A stretch of 64,000 nt of DNA, taken from Eonycteris spelaea (lineage: Eukaryota > Chordata > Mammalia > Chiroptera > Pteropodidae). The stretch is taken from contig PUFA01000072.1 of the NCBI GenBank assembly GCA_003508835.1, forward strand, positions 1,860,001-1,924,000. The letters run 5' to 3'. The number at the start of each line of letters is the position of its first letter. Within the stretch, counting starts at the first letter, position 1. Made by a program: the position numbers and the translations under genes. A model generated the notes under the pieces. The model saw only the letters and a program-made list of their open reading frames with translations. It did no database searches and was not told the origin of the DNA. This document shows positions 25,600-36,254 of the stretch, one piece after another.

Positions 25600-28300
25600 T
25601 GCCAAAACAGTAACAAATCCTGCTTCAGATAAAACTACAATTCATTCATGGTATCTATACTGATCTCCACAGTCACAACCCTCAGAGAAGATAAATCACT
25701 AACTCTCCCAGGACAACACTAGACCTTTTGCTTTCCGAAGACATCAGAGGTTCTAAATTTCAAAATTCCATCTAAGTATTCTCAGAAGTCCCACACGAAT
25801 TAAATGCAAGAACTATTCTAGTTCAATTATGTTTTAAGTTTTTAAATTAGCAAATGCTTGATTTCAAGGTGCTGTCTGAACTTTATCAAATGCCTATTCA
25901 AAACACGAATTTATACAATCCTTCTCAAAGCACTGTCATAAAACCTGAAATACCTTTAGGCTGAAATAACTTTAAATTTTAACAATAAAAATAAATAAAA
26001 GCTTTATTAAGTCAAATACGTCTAGCTTAAACAAAACTATATGATTTCAATTTTGTAGTAAGGTGTCATCCCTACAGTAACATGTGAGTAGCTTACATAC
26101 CCATTTAAATTTTTCTCCAGAAAAGAAAAACATTTACTCTCCAGTGACTAAACCTTTTTAAATCTGATTTTAGAAAATTGAGCTAGTAACATCAACCAAT
26201 GTATCATCAAGTTATATTACCTACAAAGTACTCCACACACGAAAAGATGAATGAGTCATTTCTTGTACTAGGAATTTAATACATTAGTATGTAAGCCAAC
26301 ATTCTGGTCTACAAAAATTAATCTAAATTACCAATAAAATGTATTCCTCTTTTAGCCTTGACAATACAGCAGGATTCAAATCCACCGAACATATTTCTTT
26401 ATGTGCTCTTGGGATAGCTTAAGCCAGCCCGAGAACGTTTTTTTCTTCCAAAGCATACACACACATACACATTACCTGCTAGCCTTCTTCCAGGTCTGTA
26501 CTGCCTAGAAGTACAGACAAAAAAAATGAAACTAGTGCTTACTCTCAACAACTCACTGTGATGCACTGTTATCATTCTAGACAAGTGGAAATGTTCTATA
26601 AGTTTAGAACACAAAATGTATCACGTGTTTTACCATAACCTTAAGAAATGTTTCCAAAAAGTAAAACATCCAACAAGCTAACAAAACATCCAATAAAAAA
26701 AATGAAAATGCCTGGCAAACAATACCAGTTTGCTATTTTGAAATGCAAGAAACACACTAACTCTGCCACTAAAACATTCACTGGTCAAATTCTCAAAACC
26801 TAATTAGATCAATTTTTAGTTTCCCAAATCCAAAATATTTAGGAGTTATGGTACCCGCTGTTATTCAACCAATCTTTGATGAGCACCTGCTACGTGCAAG
26901 ACACTGTCTAGGAAATCCAGGAGATACAAGATTAATATAGGGGCCTGTCATCTTTAATTTCATATAAAGATAGGACAAGTATACACAAGGTGGACTGTGT
27001 CAGCTACGTACATAAATACACAAGTATTGTTTTAAAAAAGAAAACCCAACCACTAATTGTAATTTAATTCAGCATATACGCAGCTATCCTAAACATTATC
27101 TGCTAGGCCTTCGAAGAGAGGTTAACATTAGCTGAACCATTTCAGATCTTGTCTAACCTGAAAAAACTTTCCGGGATAGTGTAATTCAGTCTCCATGGGT
27201 CTTTCAATTCCAGACTCGTGGTAGAGAGGACTATAGTGATTTCTTAAAGTAAAAACTATTACTATAAAAGACGTACTAAAATTAAGTTGGCAAGAAATGA
27301 AAAGTGGCAGCGTCCTTTCTACATACAAGACATAAATACTTGACACTTGGTTCATTCCCTTCACTCTCCTGCTAGCCCAACCACCCCACAAAGACAAGCA
27401 GATATTCTTACTCTCTAGCAAAAGAAATTACCTTTTCACTTGCTGTTACAACACTCTAAATGGGATTACACATGGTTTAATGCTCATCCTCCTCAACTAT
27501 TTAGGCATTTATAAAAAAACAGAAACATTTAAATTTAACCTTCTACTATCCTCGTCTCTTTAAAAAAAAAAAGTGACACACATAAAGATCCTATTTCCTC
27601 ATAAACTTTATTTTGTAAATGCTCTTAAAACGAAATTCTAATTTAGCTAATCCGGATTAACAAAATCATAAAAGAAAAAAATCTTGTAGGTTATGGCTAC
27701 AAGTGATGTTTTATCACAATCAGTAAAATGCAACTACATATTTACTACAAAGCAGCAATTGTGTGTGGTTTAAAAAAAAATGCATCTCAACATCAGCCTA
27801 GAGAAACTTTCTGTGAAAAAACTGAAGTCACCATGGAGAAATCATTACAGTCCAGGTACGACTTTTACACTTTGAAATAGAATTAAAAAAAAAAAAGTCA
27901 TTTTCTAATAAATCCCCCTACACTTTTGCAGTGTGACTTAGAAGTTGGTCCAAAAGTTTGTCTTCAGCAATTGCGTCTGCATGATCAGCTGTGTACGTCT
28001 CCTGCAACAGGTGACTCGAAACTGCGTTTCTCAGGCAAACCAAAGGGACCAAATTTAATTAAGACACACGTTACTGCAGTTTCTTAGTTTTATTTTGGAT
28101 TTTCCTAAAATAACTTGGAATCGGAACAACGTTTCGTCAGGTTTTGCTTGGTTTTCTGCTTTGCTTTTTAATCTGCCGTTTACCAGCAACTGTTGCACGA
28201 GCCATTAGCGCTCAATAAAACAAACACACAGGACCAGATAAGGATCCCCTACTAACCCAAACTGATCCATTTCCTCGACACAATTTTAAAACCACACGAC
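25600..28300. other. Repeat-poor block of intron 1 next to exon 1
   Basis: Apart from a short L2-like piece near 26855-26955, I recognise no transposon, tandem array or coding frame across about 2.7 kb. The rest of the window rarely goes 1 kb without a relic. Such depletion next to a promoter can mark cis-regulatory sequence. No specific element is claimed. Confidence 0.4.
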
Positions 28301-28324
28301 GGGCGGTGTGAAGAGAAGCACGGG

Positions 28325-28357
<33 letters not shown>

Positions 28358-28364
28358 CGCGTGC
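28325..28364. repeat. (GT)12(GC)6GTGC alternating purine-pyrimidine tract
   Basis: This is a 40-bp perfectly alternating purine-pyrimidine tract: twelve GT units, six GC units, then GTGC. It sits in intron 1 about 460 bp inside the donor and about 1.3 kb from the inferred transcription start. Such tracts, especially with GC units, readily adopt Z-DNA under negative supercoiling. Confidence 0.9.
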
Positions 28365-28822
28365 CACAACCTGCTTCAATTCTCAAATCCCTTTTAAGGA
28401 ACAGACATATAATAAAAACCTAAAAGAAGCCACGTTAGAAATGCAAAGAGATTCGCGAAACAACAGGCTTCTTTCATTCCAAAAAGGAAAAAAAAAAGGG
28501 GAGAGACCAAACCAAAAACAAGGGGAGACAAATGAATGCAATGGATACGCGTGTGCCAAAGTTTCCATCCCGCCCGACAGAGACACTGCACTGGCACAGA
28601 TTTTGAAGAGGAAAACAAGGGGGTTGGGGGGGGAGAAAGACAGCGAGCGAGTCTGTGGCCTGCAAATGCAACAATGCAATCTCCATTTTGAACAATGCGC
28701 CTCTATCCTCCGGCAAATCTAGCTTTTTGCCACTGGATGTGCCGTCGCGTGTCCCCTCCGTCTGGGGGGAGGGGAGGGGGCCGCCGGGAGGGAGCGGGAG
28801 GGGGGAGCGCGGCCGGCGGTAC

Positions 28823-29421
28823 CTGGCGTGCTGCTGTAGGTGCTGTGGCTCCTGAAGCTGCTCTCGGTGCAGTAGCTGGCGTCGTCGTCGTCGTCGTCCA
28901 TGTCCTCCGGGTACTCGGAGTCGTCGTCCTCCATCTCGTCCTCCTCCTCGTCCTCGGAGTCCTGGGTCTCGTCGGCGTCGCCGTCCTCCTCCTCCTCCTC
29001 GGAGACCATGTCCTCCTCCTCCTCGTCCTCCTCGCTCTCGTGGTCATCGTACACCACCTTGCTGACGGCCCTGCGGGCCGCGGTGGTCCGGGCCAGGTGG
29101 CCGCCGCCGCCCCCGCCCCCGTCCTGCCGCCCCCGCTCCTCGCCCCCCCCCCCCGGCCCGGGGCGCTGGTGCTGGCGGCGGCCGACGGCGGCGGCTTCCT
29201 CCGGCTGCCGCCCCCCCTGGGCGAGCTCAGCCGCGTCTTGGGCGCCACCTCAACCTGGGCGGCGGCCCACCTGCCCCGGCTGCTGCCGCGGTGCCGCGAG
29301 CGGAGCCCCCAATGGGTCCGGACGTGGGCGGCGGCGGCGGCGGCGGCGGCGGGGCCGGGGCGCAGCGCTCCGCAGCGGGAGCCGCGGGCTGCTTGGGCGG
29401 CCTGCCCCGCCGGCCCCTCAT
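28823..29421 (-). CDS. BPTF: BPTF first coding exon (NURF subunit, N-terminus), with two apparent frameshifts
   Basis: BPTF is the largest subunit of the NURF remodelling complex (with an ISWI ATPase and RBBP4/7). Its C-terminal PHD finger and bromodomain read histone marks in the nucleus. This exon encodes only the N-terminus. Reading from the ATG at 29421-29419, the product starts MRGRRGRPPKQ, with an AT-hook-like RGRPPK core. A nine-proline run (codons 29352-29326) and TSGPIGG follow. The conserved protein then continues one frame over (LRSRHRGSSRGRW, KTRLSSPRGG) and shifts frame again to HLARTTAARRAV, KVVYDDHESEE, a long Glu/Asp-rich acidic stretch with six consecutive Asp, and SYCTESSFRSHSTYSSTPG. 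The exon ends at CAG followed by a GTACCG donor (G28823, GT at 28822-28821). The start is chosen because it matches the known BPTF N-terminus; its context has G at -3. As written, the first frame ends at a stop at 29229-29227 after 64 codons. Frameshifts are inferred near 29305-29310 and 29110-29120. Gene identity is near certain; whether the breaks are real is not. Confidence 0.95.
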
Positions 29422-29567
29422 GTCGGAGCCGAGGCGGGGGGAGAAGGGAAGGCGGCGGGGGAGGGGCGGGCGGAGGGGCGGCGGCGGGGGGCGCCGGGGC
29501 CGGGTGGGGAGGCCCGCGGGCCGGGCGGGAGGGGCCCGGCCGGCGGAAGCGGGTGGAGGGAGAAGGC

Positions 29568-29615
29568 TCAAGCCGAATTGCTGGGGCCCCGCTCCGGATT
29601 GCCTTCAGCCGCCAT
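29568..29615 (-). CDS. 15-codon upstream ORF in the BPTF leader
   Basis: The ATG at 29615-29613 lies inside the TISU/YY1 element and has A at -3 and G at +4, a strong context. It opens a frame starting MAAEGNPERGPSNSA and stops at TGA (29570-29568), 146 nt before the BPTF ATG and in a different frame. It would be translated only if transcription starts upstream of 29615. The peptide has no recognised function; the expected role is cis-regulation of BPTF translation. Confidence 0.55.
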   Translation of the reverse strand: MAAEGNPERGPSNSA

Positions 29616-29619
29616 CTTG
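29608..29619 (-). promoter_or_regulatory. YY1 / TISU element
   Basis: The minus strand reads CAAGATGGCGGC. This matches the TISU consensus SAASATGGCGGC exactly and contains the YY1 core AAGATGGCGGC. TISU elements lie just downstream of transcription starts, bind YY1 and direct scanning-independent initiation on very short leaders. Here the ATG inside the element opens a short upstream ORF, not BPTF itself. Confidence 0.8.
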
Positions 29620-29680
29620 TTTCTTCCCTCTCGCTCGGTGACTGGGGGAACCGACAGCGGCCGCAGGCCCGGAGCGCGGT

Positions 29681-29686
29681 CACGTG
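29681..29686. promoter_or_regulatory. E-box CACGTG in BPTF promoter
   Basis: A palindromic CACGTG in the context GGTCACGTGAGC lies about 60 bp upstream of the YY1/TISU element. This fits a proximal USF/MYC-type site. Binding is inferred from motif and position only. Confidence 0.55.
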
Positions 29687-29730
29687 AGCTGCGCCGCCGA
29701 CGAGCCTGGGACGGAGCGAGGCCGCGCGGC

Positions 29731-29748
29731 GGCCGCTAGGGGGAGCGC
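29731..29748 (+). promoter_or_regulatory. CTCF-like motif at BPTF promoter
   Basis: GGCCGCTAGGGGGAGCGC resembles the CTCF core (GGCCACCAGGGGGCGCT) over the GGCC, the AGGGGG and the following GC. It differs at several positions, including the C after the G run. It lies about 110 bp upstream of the inferred start site. Confidence 0.4.
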
Positions 29749-29762
29749 GGGAGCGCCGGGTC

Positions 29763-29772
29763 GGGGGCGGGG
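29763..29772 (+). promoter_or_regulatory. GC box (SP/KLF-type)
   Basis: GGGGGCGGGG is an exact GC-box core about 130-150 bp upstream of the inferred BPTF start, inside the CpG island. It is one of several G/C-rich elements there and is listed because it is the clearest. Confidence 0.5.
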
Positions 29773-30099
29773 AGCCCGGGGCGCCTCCGCGCGGCGCGGC
29801 TGGACCACAGACCGCCGGCGGCGCAGACCAGAGGGGCGCTCCCGCTCGCGAGGTGTCCCGCGCCAAAGGCCTCGGGAGACGATGGCCTCCGCGGGGTCCC
29901 CTCTGGAGCCCGCATTCAGCAGGGCCTCCCTCTCGCGTCACCCCTTACCCGGAGGAGGGCAGGGAAGCCCCCAATTGTTTCCCCCTCCCGGGCCCTTGGG
30001 GGAAGAGATGCTGAAAGAGCCAGAGAATACCGCGCGGGTGTGTATTGAGGAGGAGACTCGAGCGACCGAGGGGGAATAGGAGCGCTCCAGCGGCGGAAG

Positions 30100-31230
30100 G
30101 ACATTGCCTGGGGGGCGGAGAGTCGAGCCCCCAGACTGTGAAACTCCGAAGGCTTGGTTCTAGAGAGTCCTGAAATTGATCCCAATGACAACTGCTTGAG
30201 GACTGTGCCAGGATCCACGCCCTGGGCTGCCAAAGTCACTCTGAGACTTTGGACTAGAATCCCCACCCGAAAAACCTCGAATAAACTCCGGAACGCAACT
30301 CCATTCCAGTCCCCTTCCACCGTTCCCAGTATCCCCGCTAGAAACTTGACCACCTCAGCAAGAATTGTCCAATATCTCGTTTGCAGTAGAAAGAATACTT
30401 CCACCTAAAACCTACTTCAGGATGTATGTTTGTGTTATGGAAATAATTTTCTTTACCTGCCAAGTCATCGGGTCTCGGCTTAACCAGGGAACAAATCAAG
30501 ATGATATTTTATGCATCCCCAAACCAAACCAGGGGACTCAACTGGGGGGGGGGGTCAAGGCCAATTCTAGAGATTCGAGAAAGGTTTTGTAAACATGTTA
30601 ATATTTATTGAAATATGTGACCACCAAAAAGTGATTGAAAGAAATATAGTTAACATGATTCTGTCCACTAAGGGGCTTATTACAATCTAGTTAGAAGGAT
30701 AGGACGCACGTTGTGAAATGAAAATGAAAATACAAGCATTAATTGCCAAATTAATGTTTTCGGTATAAGTTGGTTGGGCACCAAGGGTGACAAACGTATG
30801 CTGCCTTCAGGGACCAGGTAAGTAATGAAAGTAAATAGAGTGGGCAAGGTGAGGACTTTGTCAAATGGAAGCACCTGTGTTTTGTTTAAAGCAGGAAGTT
30901 GTGGGAATGTGGGCCTAAAATGGCCAGATCTTCAAATTTTTCAAGAGAAGGTCGAAATGTGCATTGCATATGAAATCTCATGGTTTTTAAATGTTGGCAA
31001 CTAAGTCAATTTTTTAAAAGCACTGCTGATTGATCAAAGTAAATGCAGTTCAGACAAACCCCAGAGTCTACAAGTTTGCAACCTGTATCCTGCACTATGT
31101 ACTATATGGACAATACTAGAAAGAAATAGTGACAGCCTTAAGAGTTCACCAGCTAATAGTGGAGGAAGCCTGTTTACCAAAATAATTACAATAGACGGTA
31201 CAGCAAGGTATTTTTGTATTACTTGGAGTT
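30100..31230. other. Upstream flank of the BPTF promoter, no gene seen
   Basis: The sequence returns to AT-rich after the CpG island. There is an 11-G run at 30544-30554. No repeat family or exon was recognised. Confidence 0.5.
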
Positions 31231-31497
31231 TTTAATTGCGACAGAAGCTGACTCTGGCTCATCTAAATAGAAAAGAAGCACAGGAGAAGGATATGAGCAC
31301 CTCCGGAATTGCTGGTTCCAGTACAAATAGAATCCAAGCTCTCAAGCTGTTGTCTTCCAGTTGGGTCAGGAGCTGTGTGTCCCATGGACCATGCTACTGT
31401 AATAACTCTGGGTATTGGGATCCACAATATGTCTAGCAAATCTGACAGGATAGCCAATTTCTTTACTTCTTCAACTGAAGTTAGTCCCTTGGTCAGA

Positions 31498-31902
31498 TGG
31501 ACTGAATGTTTGTGTCCCCTACCAAATTCATATGTGATGGTAGGAGGTGGGGCCTTAGGGAAATAATTAGGATTCGATGAGGTCATGAAGGTGGAGCCTT
31601 CATGAACAGGATTAGTGCCCTAATAAGAACATGAGAGAGCTTGTGTTCCCTCACTGCTCTCTGCCATGTGAGGATATAGTGATAAGTCTATAAGAAGGCA
31701 GTCTCCAACCCAGAAGAGGGCTCTCACCAGACCCAACCATGCTGGTAACCTGATCTCAAATTTCCAGCCTCCAGGACAGTGACAGACTTCTGTTATTTAA
31801 AAGAGACACCCGGTCTATTGTAATTTTTAATAGTGAATAAATTTCTGTTGTTTATAAGCCACCCAGACTATATTCATTTGTAAATAGCAACTTAAACTAA
31901 GA
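31498..31902 (+). mobile_element. MaLR-type LTR (MLT1/MST-like)
   Basis: GAATGTTTGTGTCCCCTACC, then GGAGGTGGGGCCTTAGGG, CTCTGCCATGTGAGGATATA and GAATAAATTTCTGTTGTTTA with TAAGCCACCCAGAC give the full MaLR order including the polyadenylation signal. Flanking sequence (31240-31497 and about 31910-32850) may be MaLR internal sequence. No open frame is preserved. Confidence 0.75.
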
Positions 31903-31909
31903 GATGTGA

Positions 31910-32850
31910 TTATAAGATACCGTGAGGGCAAATGAGGTATTCGGTAAACCCACGTAGGATGATGATAAAAGCATGGCTGATGGGAAAAGCAAATCCATAT
32001 TCTGTATAAACCTCTTCCCGATGAGGTTGACTCATTGTACTCACCATGATAGGAAGAATCCATTATAATGATTAATTCTAAAATGGGCACTCAGCAGTGG
32101 CAATAGTCAGGTCAGACTTGCCAAAGAGAAACCCGTGATCAGTTCATAACCCAGTGAGTAGGCACTGGCCTGAGTAGGTAAGGAGCTTGACTTACACCCA
32201 CAGGGTGGGTCTTCTTCCCACTAACGTTAAGCTTCTTTAGCAGTGGAAATAATTTGTTAAGTCTTCATCCCGAACACAAATACTCTCATTTTCTAGGTCT
32301 GTTCTGAGAGATTCCTCTAAGTCCTCTCCCTAACCTTGTCACCCATCTAAATCTCTGCCCACCTGGACCATAAATTGATATAAAGTGTTTATCAAGGCAG
32401 AGAACTTCACTAGTACAACTTAAAGCTATGCCCACTGGGAAGATTTCCTTTTACCATTGTCCTTTCAAGACCGCTTCCAAGTGCAGCTGTAACACCTTAG
32501 CAGTCCACTCCCAGCTGATAACTATCTGTAAACTAAGCTCAAATGTCATCCTCCTTAGTCACTTTGTCATGGGAGTTTTCCATAAGGTGACTGAGGGGCA
32601 GGGGAGCAATAAAATGATGGGAGTAAACACACTGGGAGTTGCACGTAGTGCCTTCTCCAGGCTGCTCTTGTATATTCCGTGTCCTCTTGGGGAAGGGCAT
32701 GCTACTGGGCACTTCATGGCTAAGTGAGACAGATACTGAGTTCATGATGAGATGTACAGGTTACACGGCCACCCGGTACTCCGTACTCAGGCATTCAATC
32801 TCTGCCAGGGCCCAGGAGCAATTTAAGAACAGGTTCTAAAAAGGAGAGTA
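31910..32850 (+). mobile_element. Probable MaLR/ERVL internal remnant
   Basis: TAAACCTCTTCCCGATGAGG, GGCACTCAGCAGTGGCAATA, GGTGGGTCTTCTTCCCACTA and ACAAATACTCTCATTTTCTA resemble MaLR internal sequence. It has no intact coding region. Tentative. Confidence 0.4.
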
Positions 32851-33395
32851 ATTATTAGCCAAAGAGAGCAAGGCTTTGCTCTAAAACCCTAAACACAATC
32901 ATAGCGATGCTCTGGGGGCCTTGCCGTGGGCTCTGTGCATCCCAGCCTGTGGCTGTCCGCAGAGCAGCGCTGGATCCTGGAGCCCAGTGAGCAGAGCTCC
33001 TTGCACTGCAGCCTGGACCTGTTGAAGAACCTTCTGCACTCTGGCTCAACGTTAGCAAGCTTTCAGGTCACTCGGAAAATGGGTAAAGCGGCACAAACCA
33101 GTGTGATATAGCAGTCTTTCAAATCCAAAGAGAGCTGCCAGGCATGCAGCACTCCTGGAGACACCACCGCGCCCCAGAGGCCTAGAATTCCTCACATCCA
33201 TTATGGTTCTCCAGCGACAGCCACTCACTCTTCTAAAGATGCTTTAATTCCAAATGACACAGGTGTTTCATCGAATTGTTTTGCCACTGGTTGACATGGG
33301 GTGTTTAAGTCGCAGACCTCAGCACTAGATGCATTTTCTCTAGCATCAGCCTCAAAAGACTAAACAGTCACAGATCACCACCCTCCCCCCGCCCT

Positions 33396-33408
33396 CCCCC
33401 CCCCCCCC
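33396..33408 (+). repeat. (C)13 homopolymer in a C-rich stretch
   Basis: Thirteen consecutive C within a C-rich stretch at about 33379-33412. Prone to length errors. Confidence 0.9.
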
Positions 33409-33959
33409 ACACACCTTATTTCTCTGAGAGGCCATGGCCTACAGCCTCTCTGGTTCCAATTTCTTTATCAGTTTAGCTCTTGGTTGCAAGCCACAGAAAC
33501 CAATACTACCTGCTTTAAGCTCACAGAATCTCCGGGAGTGCCCCAAAACCAGGCTCTGAGGTTTGCAACCAGGAAATGTCCAAAATCAGGCAACAAAACT
33601 AGCGAAGACAGCACGCTGTTGCTGCCTGGCACTAGGCCCAGCTTGTCCTGGCAACACCGCCCACACTGAGCACTGGGCACTGCTCCATAGCACTGCCAGC
33701 TTCCAATTCAAAGGCTGAGGGAGGGTGCCTGAGTGCAGGCTTTACTGCGCAGGAGGCCGGGATGGTGAGTACCCGGCGTTTCCGCTCCCATCACATAGAG
33801 GATTCCTCCAGCCTTGGAGGGGATGTAGATAGGATGGGATATGACACACAGAGAAGTCCACATGAGACAACTTGGACTTGGGTAACCTGAAGTGATCTAT
33901 CACAGACTTGCAGTTAAGACTCAGAAAGTCAGCATAGGAGCTAGTTTAGGAAGGAAATG

Positions 33960-34035
33960 ATTAGCTCTGCGATCTTAGGCAGGTCACCCAACTGTAACTG
34001 AACCCCAGCTTCCTCACATAAGTTAAGGGGGCTGG
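33960..34035 (+). mobile_element. MIR fragment, sense
   Basis: GCGATCTTAGGCAGGTCACC, then CCCAGCTTCCTCACATAAG, is the MIR core in sense orientation. Confidence 0.6.
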
Positions 34036-36049
34036 GTTAGAGCTGTACTTTCCAACTCTTTCACATTATAGCACCCAATGAAAACTAGAGGAATAATTAG
34101 AAGGGCATAGTAGAAATGGTAAAAATAAGATGCTTTTTTAATAGAATGTAATTATAATAAAAAGTAAAATAAAATATATCGCATTAGTGAAGATATTAAA
34201 TAGGGAATTTGTAACGCTTTCAAAAATCTCCTTTTTATTAAATAAGAAACTTGAACTTGAATCCTGATACCTAACCTTATATTCTCAGGTTTATGTTCTA
34301 AATAGCTCATGTAATTCCTGATCGAGACTTAACAATGATCTCTTTAAACAACAAGAAACTGTCTGCAGCAGTAGGTGATAAAAATTTTTAAATCATCTTT
34401 TGTAACCATTCAAACATTTACAATGGTAGAAATTATCTTTGTTAACATTTAAAGCTCTTCTTTTTCTTTCATTGCCAAACGTGCTTATAAAATTTCTTGT
34501 GGATTTTAGATCTAATCAAACGTCTTCACAGCTAGTATTTCAAAATAATGATGAAGCTCTAATTTGCAGAATGCACAGGCATTGTGAGAACAGTCACCTC
34601 CCAGTTTGGACATTATTTGTGACACATCACCTACAAACAAATACTTTTATACTATCCAATATAAAAATATGTGAAGATAGGGTTTCTGAGTCACCTGCAC
34701 CAGAATCCCCACTGTATATATACACTCACTCACTCATCCTCCCTACCCATTGGATTGCTCTAATACTCCTTGAACCCCTGGGTTACAAACTCCTCCAGCA
34801 TCTCCATGCATGCACGCAATGATGTGACCTGCATCTGGCAGCCAACAGTGACCTCCTGCTCACTATCAGCCCTACTCACATAGGGTCGTCAGAGGATGGG
34901 GCTATAATGAACAGAGGTGACTGGTCCTGCGGTTCCAGCCACTCTGAGGACTGGGAGGATGAAAAATGGTGACCATGTGGATAAATTAAAATATTATGGA
35001 AGACAGTGCAGAGAGAGAAAGCGAACCTCATATAGACTTCGTGGGTCACTTACATTTCGGGAGATGGAAGAAGAGAAAGAAGTCTGTTAGATGATATAAA
35101 GAATGATCAGTTAGAATCAACACTGGCTTTGGGGTAAGACATAGCCAAAGGGAAACCAAGGACTGATTGAGAAAACTGTGCCCCCAAACCTGCAAACCTT
35201 AAATCTTAGTTCTCCTAGCTCTTTGGCTATTCCCCTTGCTTTCTTTTGTGGACATGTTTCCTTCTACATGTTGGTTCAAGTGTCATTATCCTCAGGCTCT
35301 GCCCTACTTACACATCCCCTGAAACCTTTAGCCCACTCTAGGTGACTTCAGTTGACACCCAATGAGCTCATGCTTCCCAAACCAGCATCTCTTGTTCAGA
35401 CCTGTGCCCTGATCACTTGTTCCTAAGCAACCTTTTGATTAGTTTTCTCACTTCCCAGGTACCAGAGATTCAAATTCCCTGAATTCAAACACAAATACTC
35501 TGCTCACCCAGTCCTCTATGCAACCCATCATCAGTCCTTATTTTGGAAGGAACATGGCCTGGCTCCAACTGAAAAAAAAAACAAACAAACCCCAACTGGA
35601 GACCTAAAATTTTATAGCTCTGGAGGTAACCTGCACAGTGAGATAAGCTGACCAACTTATCCCACCTCGCCAAGGACCTTTCCAGTGTCAGCACTAAAAA
35701 TCCCACATTCTAGGAGCCCTCTCAGGTCCAGGCAAATCAGGTGGTTGGTCACCCTACAGAGAGGTGTCTTTTATGAAGTATTGGCAAGGGCAAAGGCCTG
35801 AAAAAAGAATGGCTGTGACTATCAAGTATAGACATTTATTAATACTGGGGCAGCAGGTAAGGAGCAGGTAGGCTCTAGCTACTCCCTAGGGCCCCTGGGG
35901 CCTTTGTACATGTCCGCAGGAGCAGGTGGGAGCAGTGAGACAGAAAAATTTGGGTACCAGATGAATGTAGTCTCGCTTAAACACACAGGCTGAAGACGCA
36001 CAGGAACTTTTGCAATGTATTTATATAGCCAGGGGATGCCACATCCACA

Positions 36050-36200
36050 ATTTTGCCCAGTGCTGTTTTGTCTATGACTCTGTGATACAATTTAATGACT
36101 ACATAATATTCTATCAAGAGGATTTTTGAGTTTGTTTCCAAATTTTTCTTATTATAAATAACACTTCATGAATATATTTGGGCTAAAAGTCTTTTTTCTG
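36050..36200 (-). mobile_element. L1 3'-region fragment, antisense
   Basis: TGACTACATAATATTCTATC, then GTTTCCAAATTTTTCTTATT and AATAACACTTCATGAATAT, is L1 3' sequence in reverse. Confidence 0.6.
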
Positions 36201-36254
36201 TATAAAATTATTTCAATAGTAATTTAAAAGTATCTTTAAGTGTATACGTTATGA

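Larger units (their letters stand above)
1..28822 (-). other. BPTF: BPTF intron 1 (5' part)
   Basis: Everything downstream of the exon 1 donor on the minus strand is taken as intron 1. No open frame here resembles the next BPTF exon, which would encode the DDT-domain and first PHD-finger region. The acceptor therefore probably lies beyond position 1. The sequence is AT-rich and dominated by old transposon relics listed separately. Stretches without an assigned repeat (for example 310-780, 3210-3820, 5830-6270, 13100-14590, 18665-19140, 21880-22430, 23830-25340) show no gene-like signal that I can support. Small non-coding RNAs cannot be excluded by eye. Confidence 0.85.
29422..29645 (-). other. 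BPTF: BPTF 5' UTR (approximate)
   Basis: This is the region between the BPTF ATG and the probable transcription start. The start is placed near 29625-29645 only because a TISU/YY1 element at 29608-29619 normally lies within about 30 nt of the cap. The transcript would be extremely C-rich from 29422 to 29560. The template (plus) strand carries many runs of three or more G. The upstream limit is inference. Confidence 0.6.
28690..30080. promoter_or_regulatory. BPTF: CpG island spanning BPTF exon 1 and promoter
   Basis: GC content and CpG density rise abruptly at about 28690 and fall back after about 30080, in an otherwise AT-rich window. The island covers exon 1, the GC-rich 5' UTR and about 400 bp upstream. 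There is no obvious TATA box, as is usual for broadly expressed CpG-island promoters. The long open frames on the plus strand here (up to 330 codons) are by-products of the lack of AT-rich stop codons. Confidence 0.93.

Noticed and set aside
28695..29739. Long plus-strand open frames (330 and 279 codons) across the CpG island
   Set aside because: They are antisense to the BPTF exon and are low-complexity Ser/Gly/Val/Arg runs created by its repeats and the lack of AT-rich stops.
28703..29941. 412-codon minus-strand open frame treated as one protein
   Set aside because: Only its middle part (between the two apparent frameshifts) is BPTF. The rest is promoter/5' UTR upstream, and out-of-frame exon plus intron sequence downstream.
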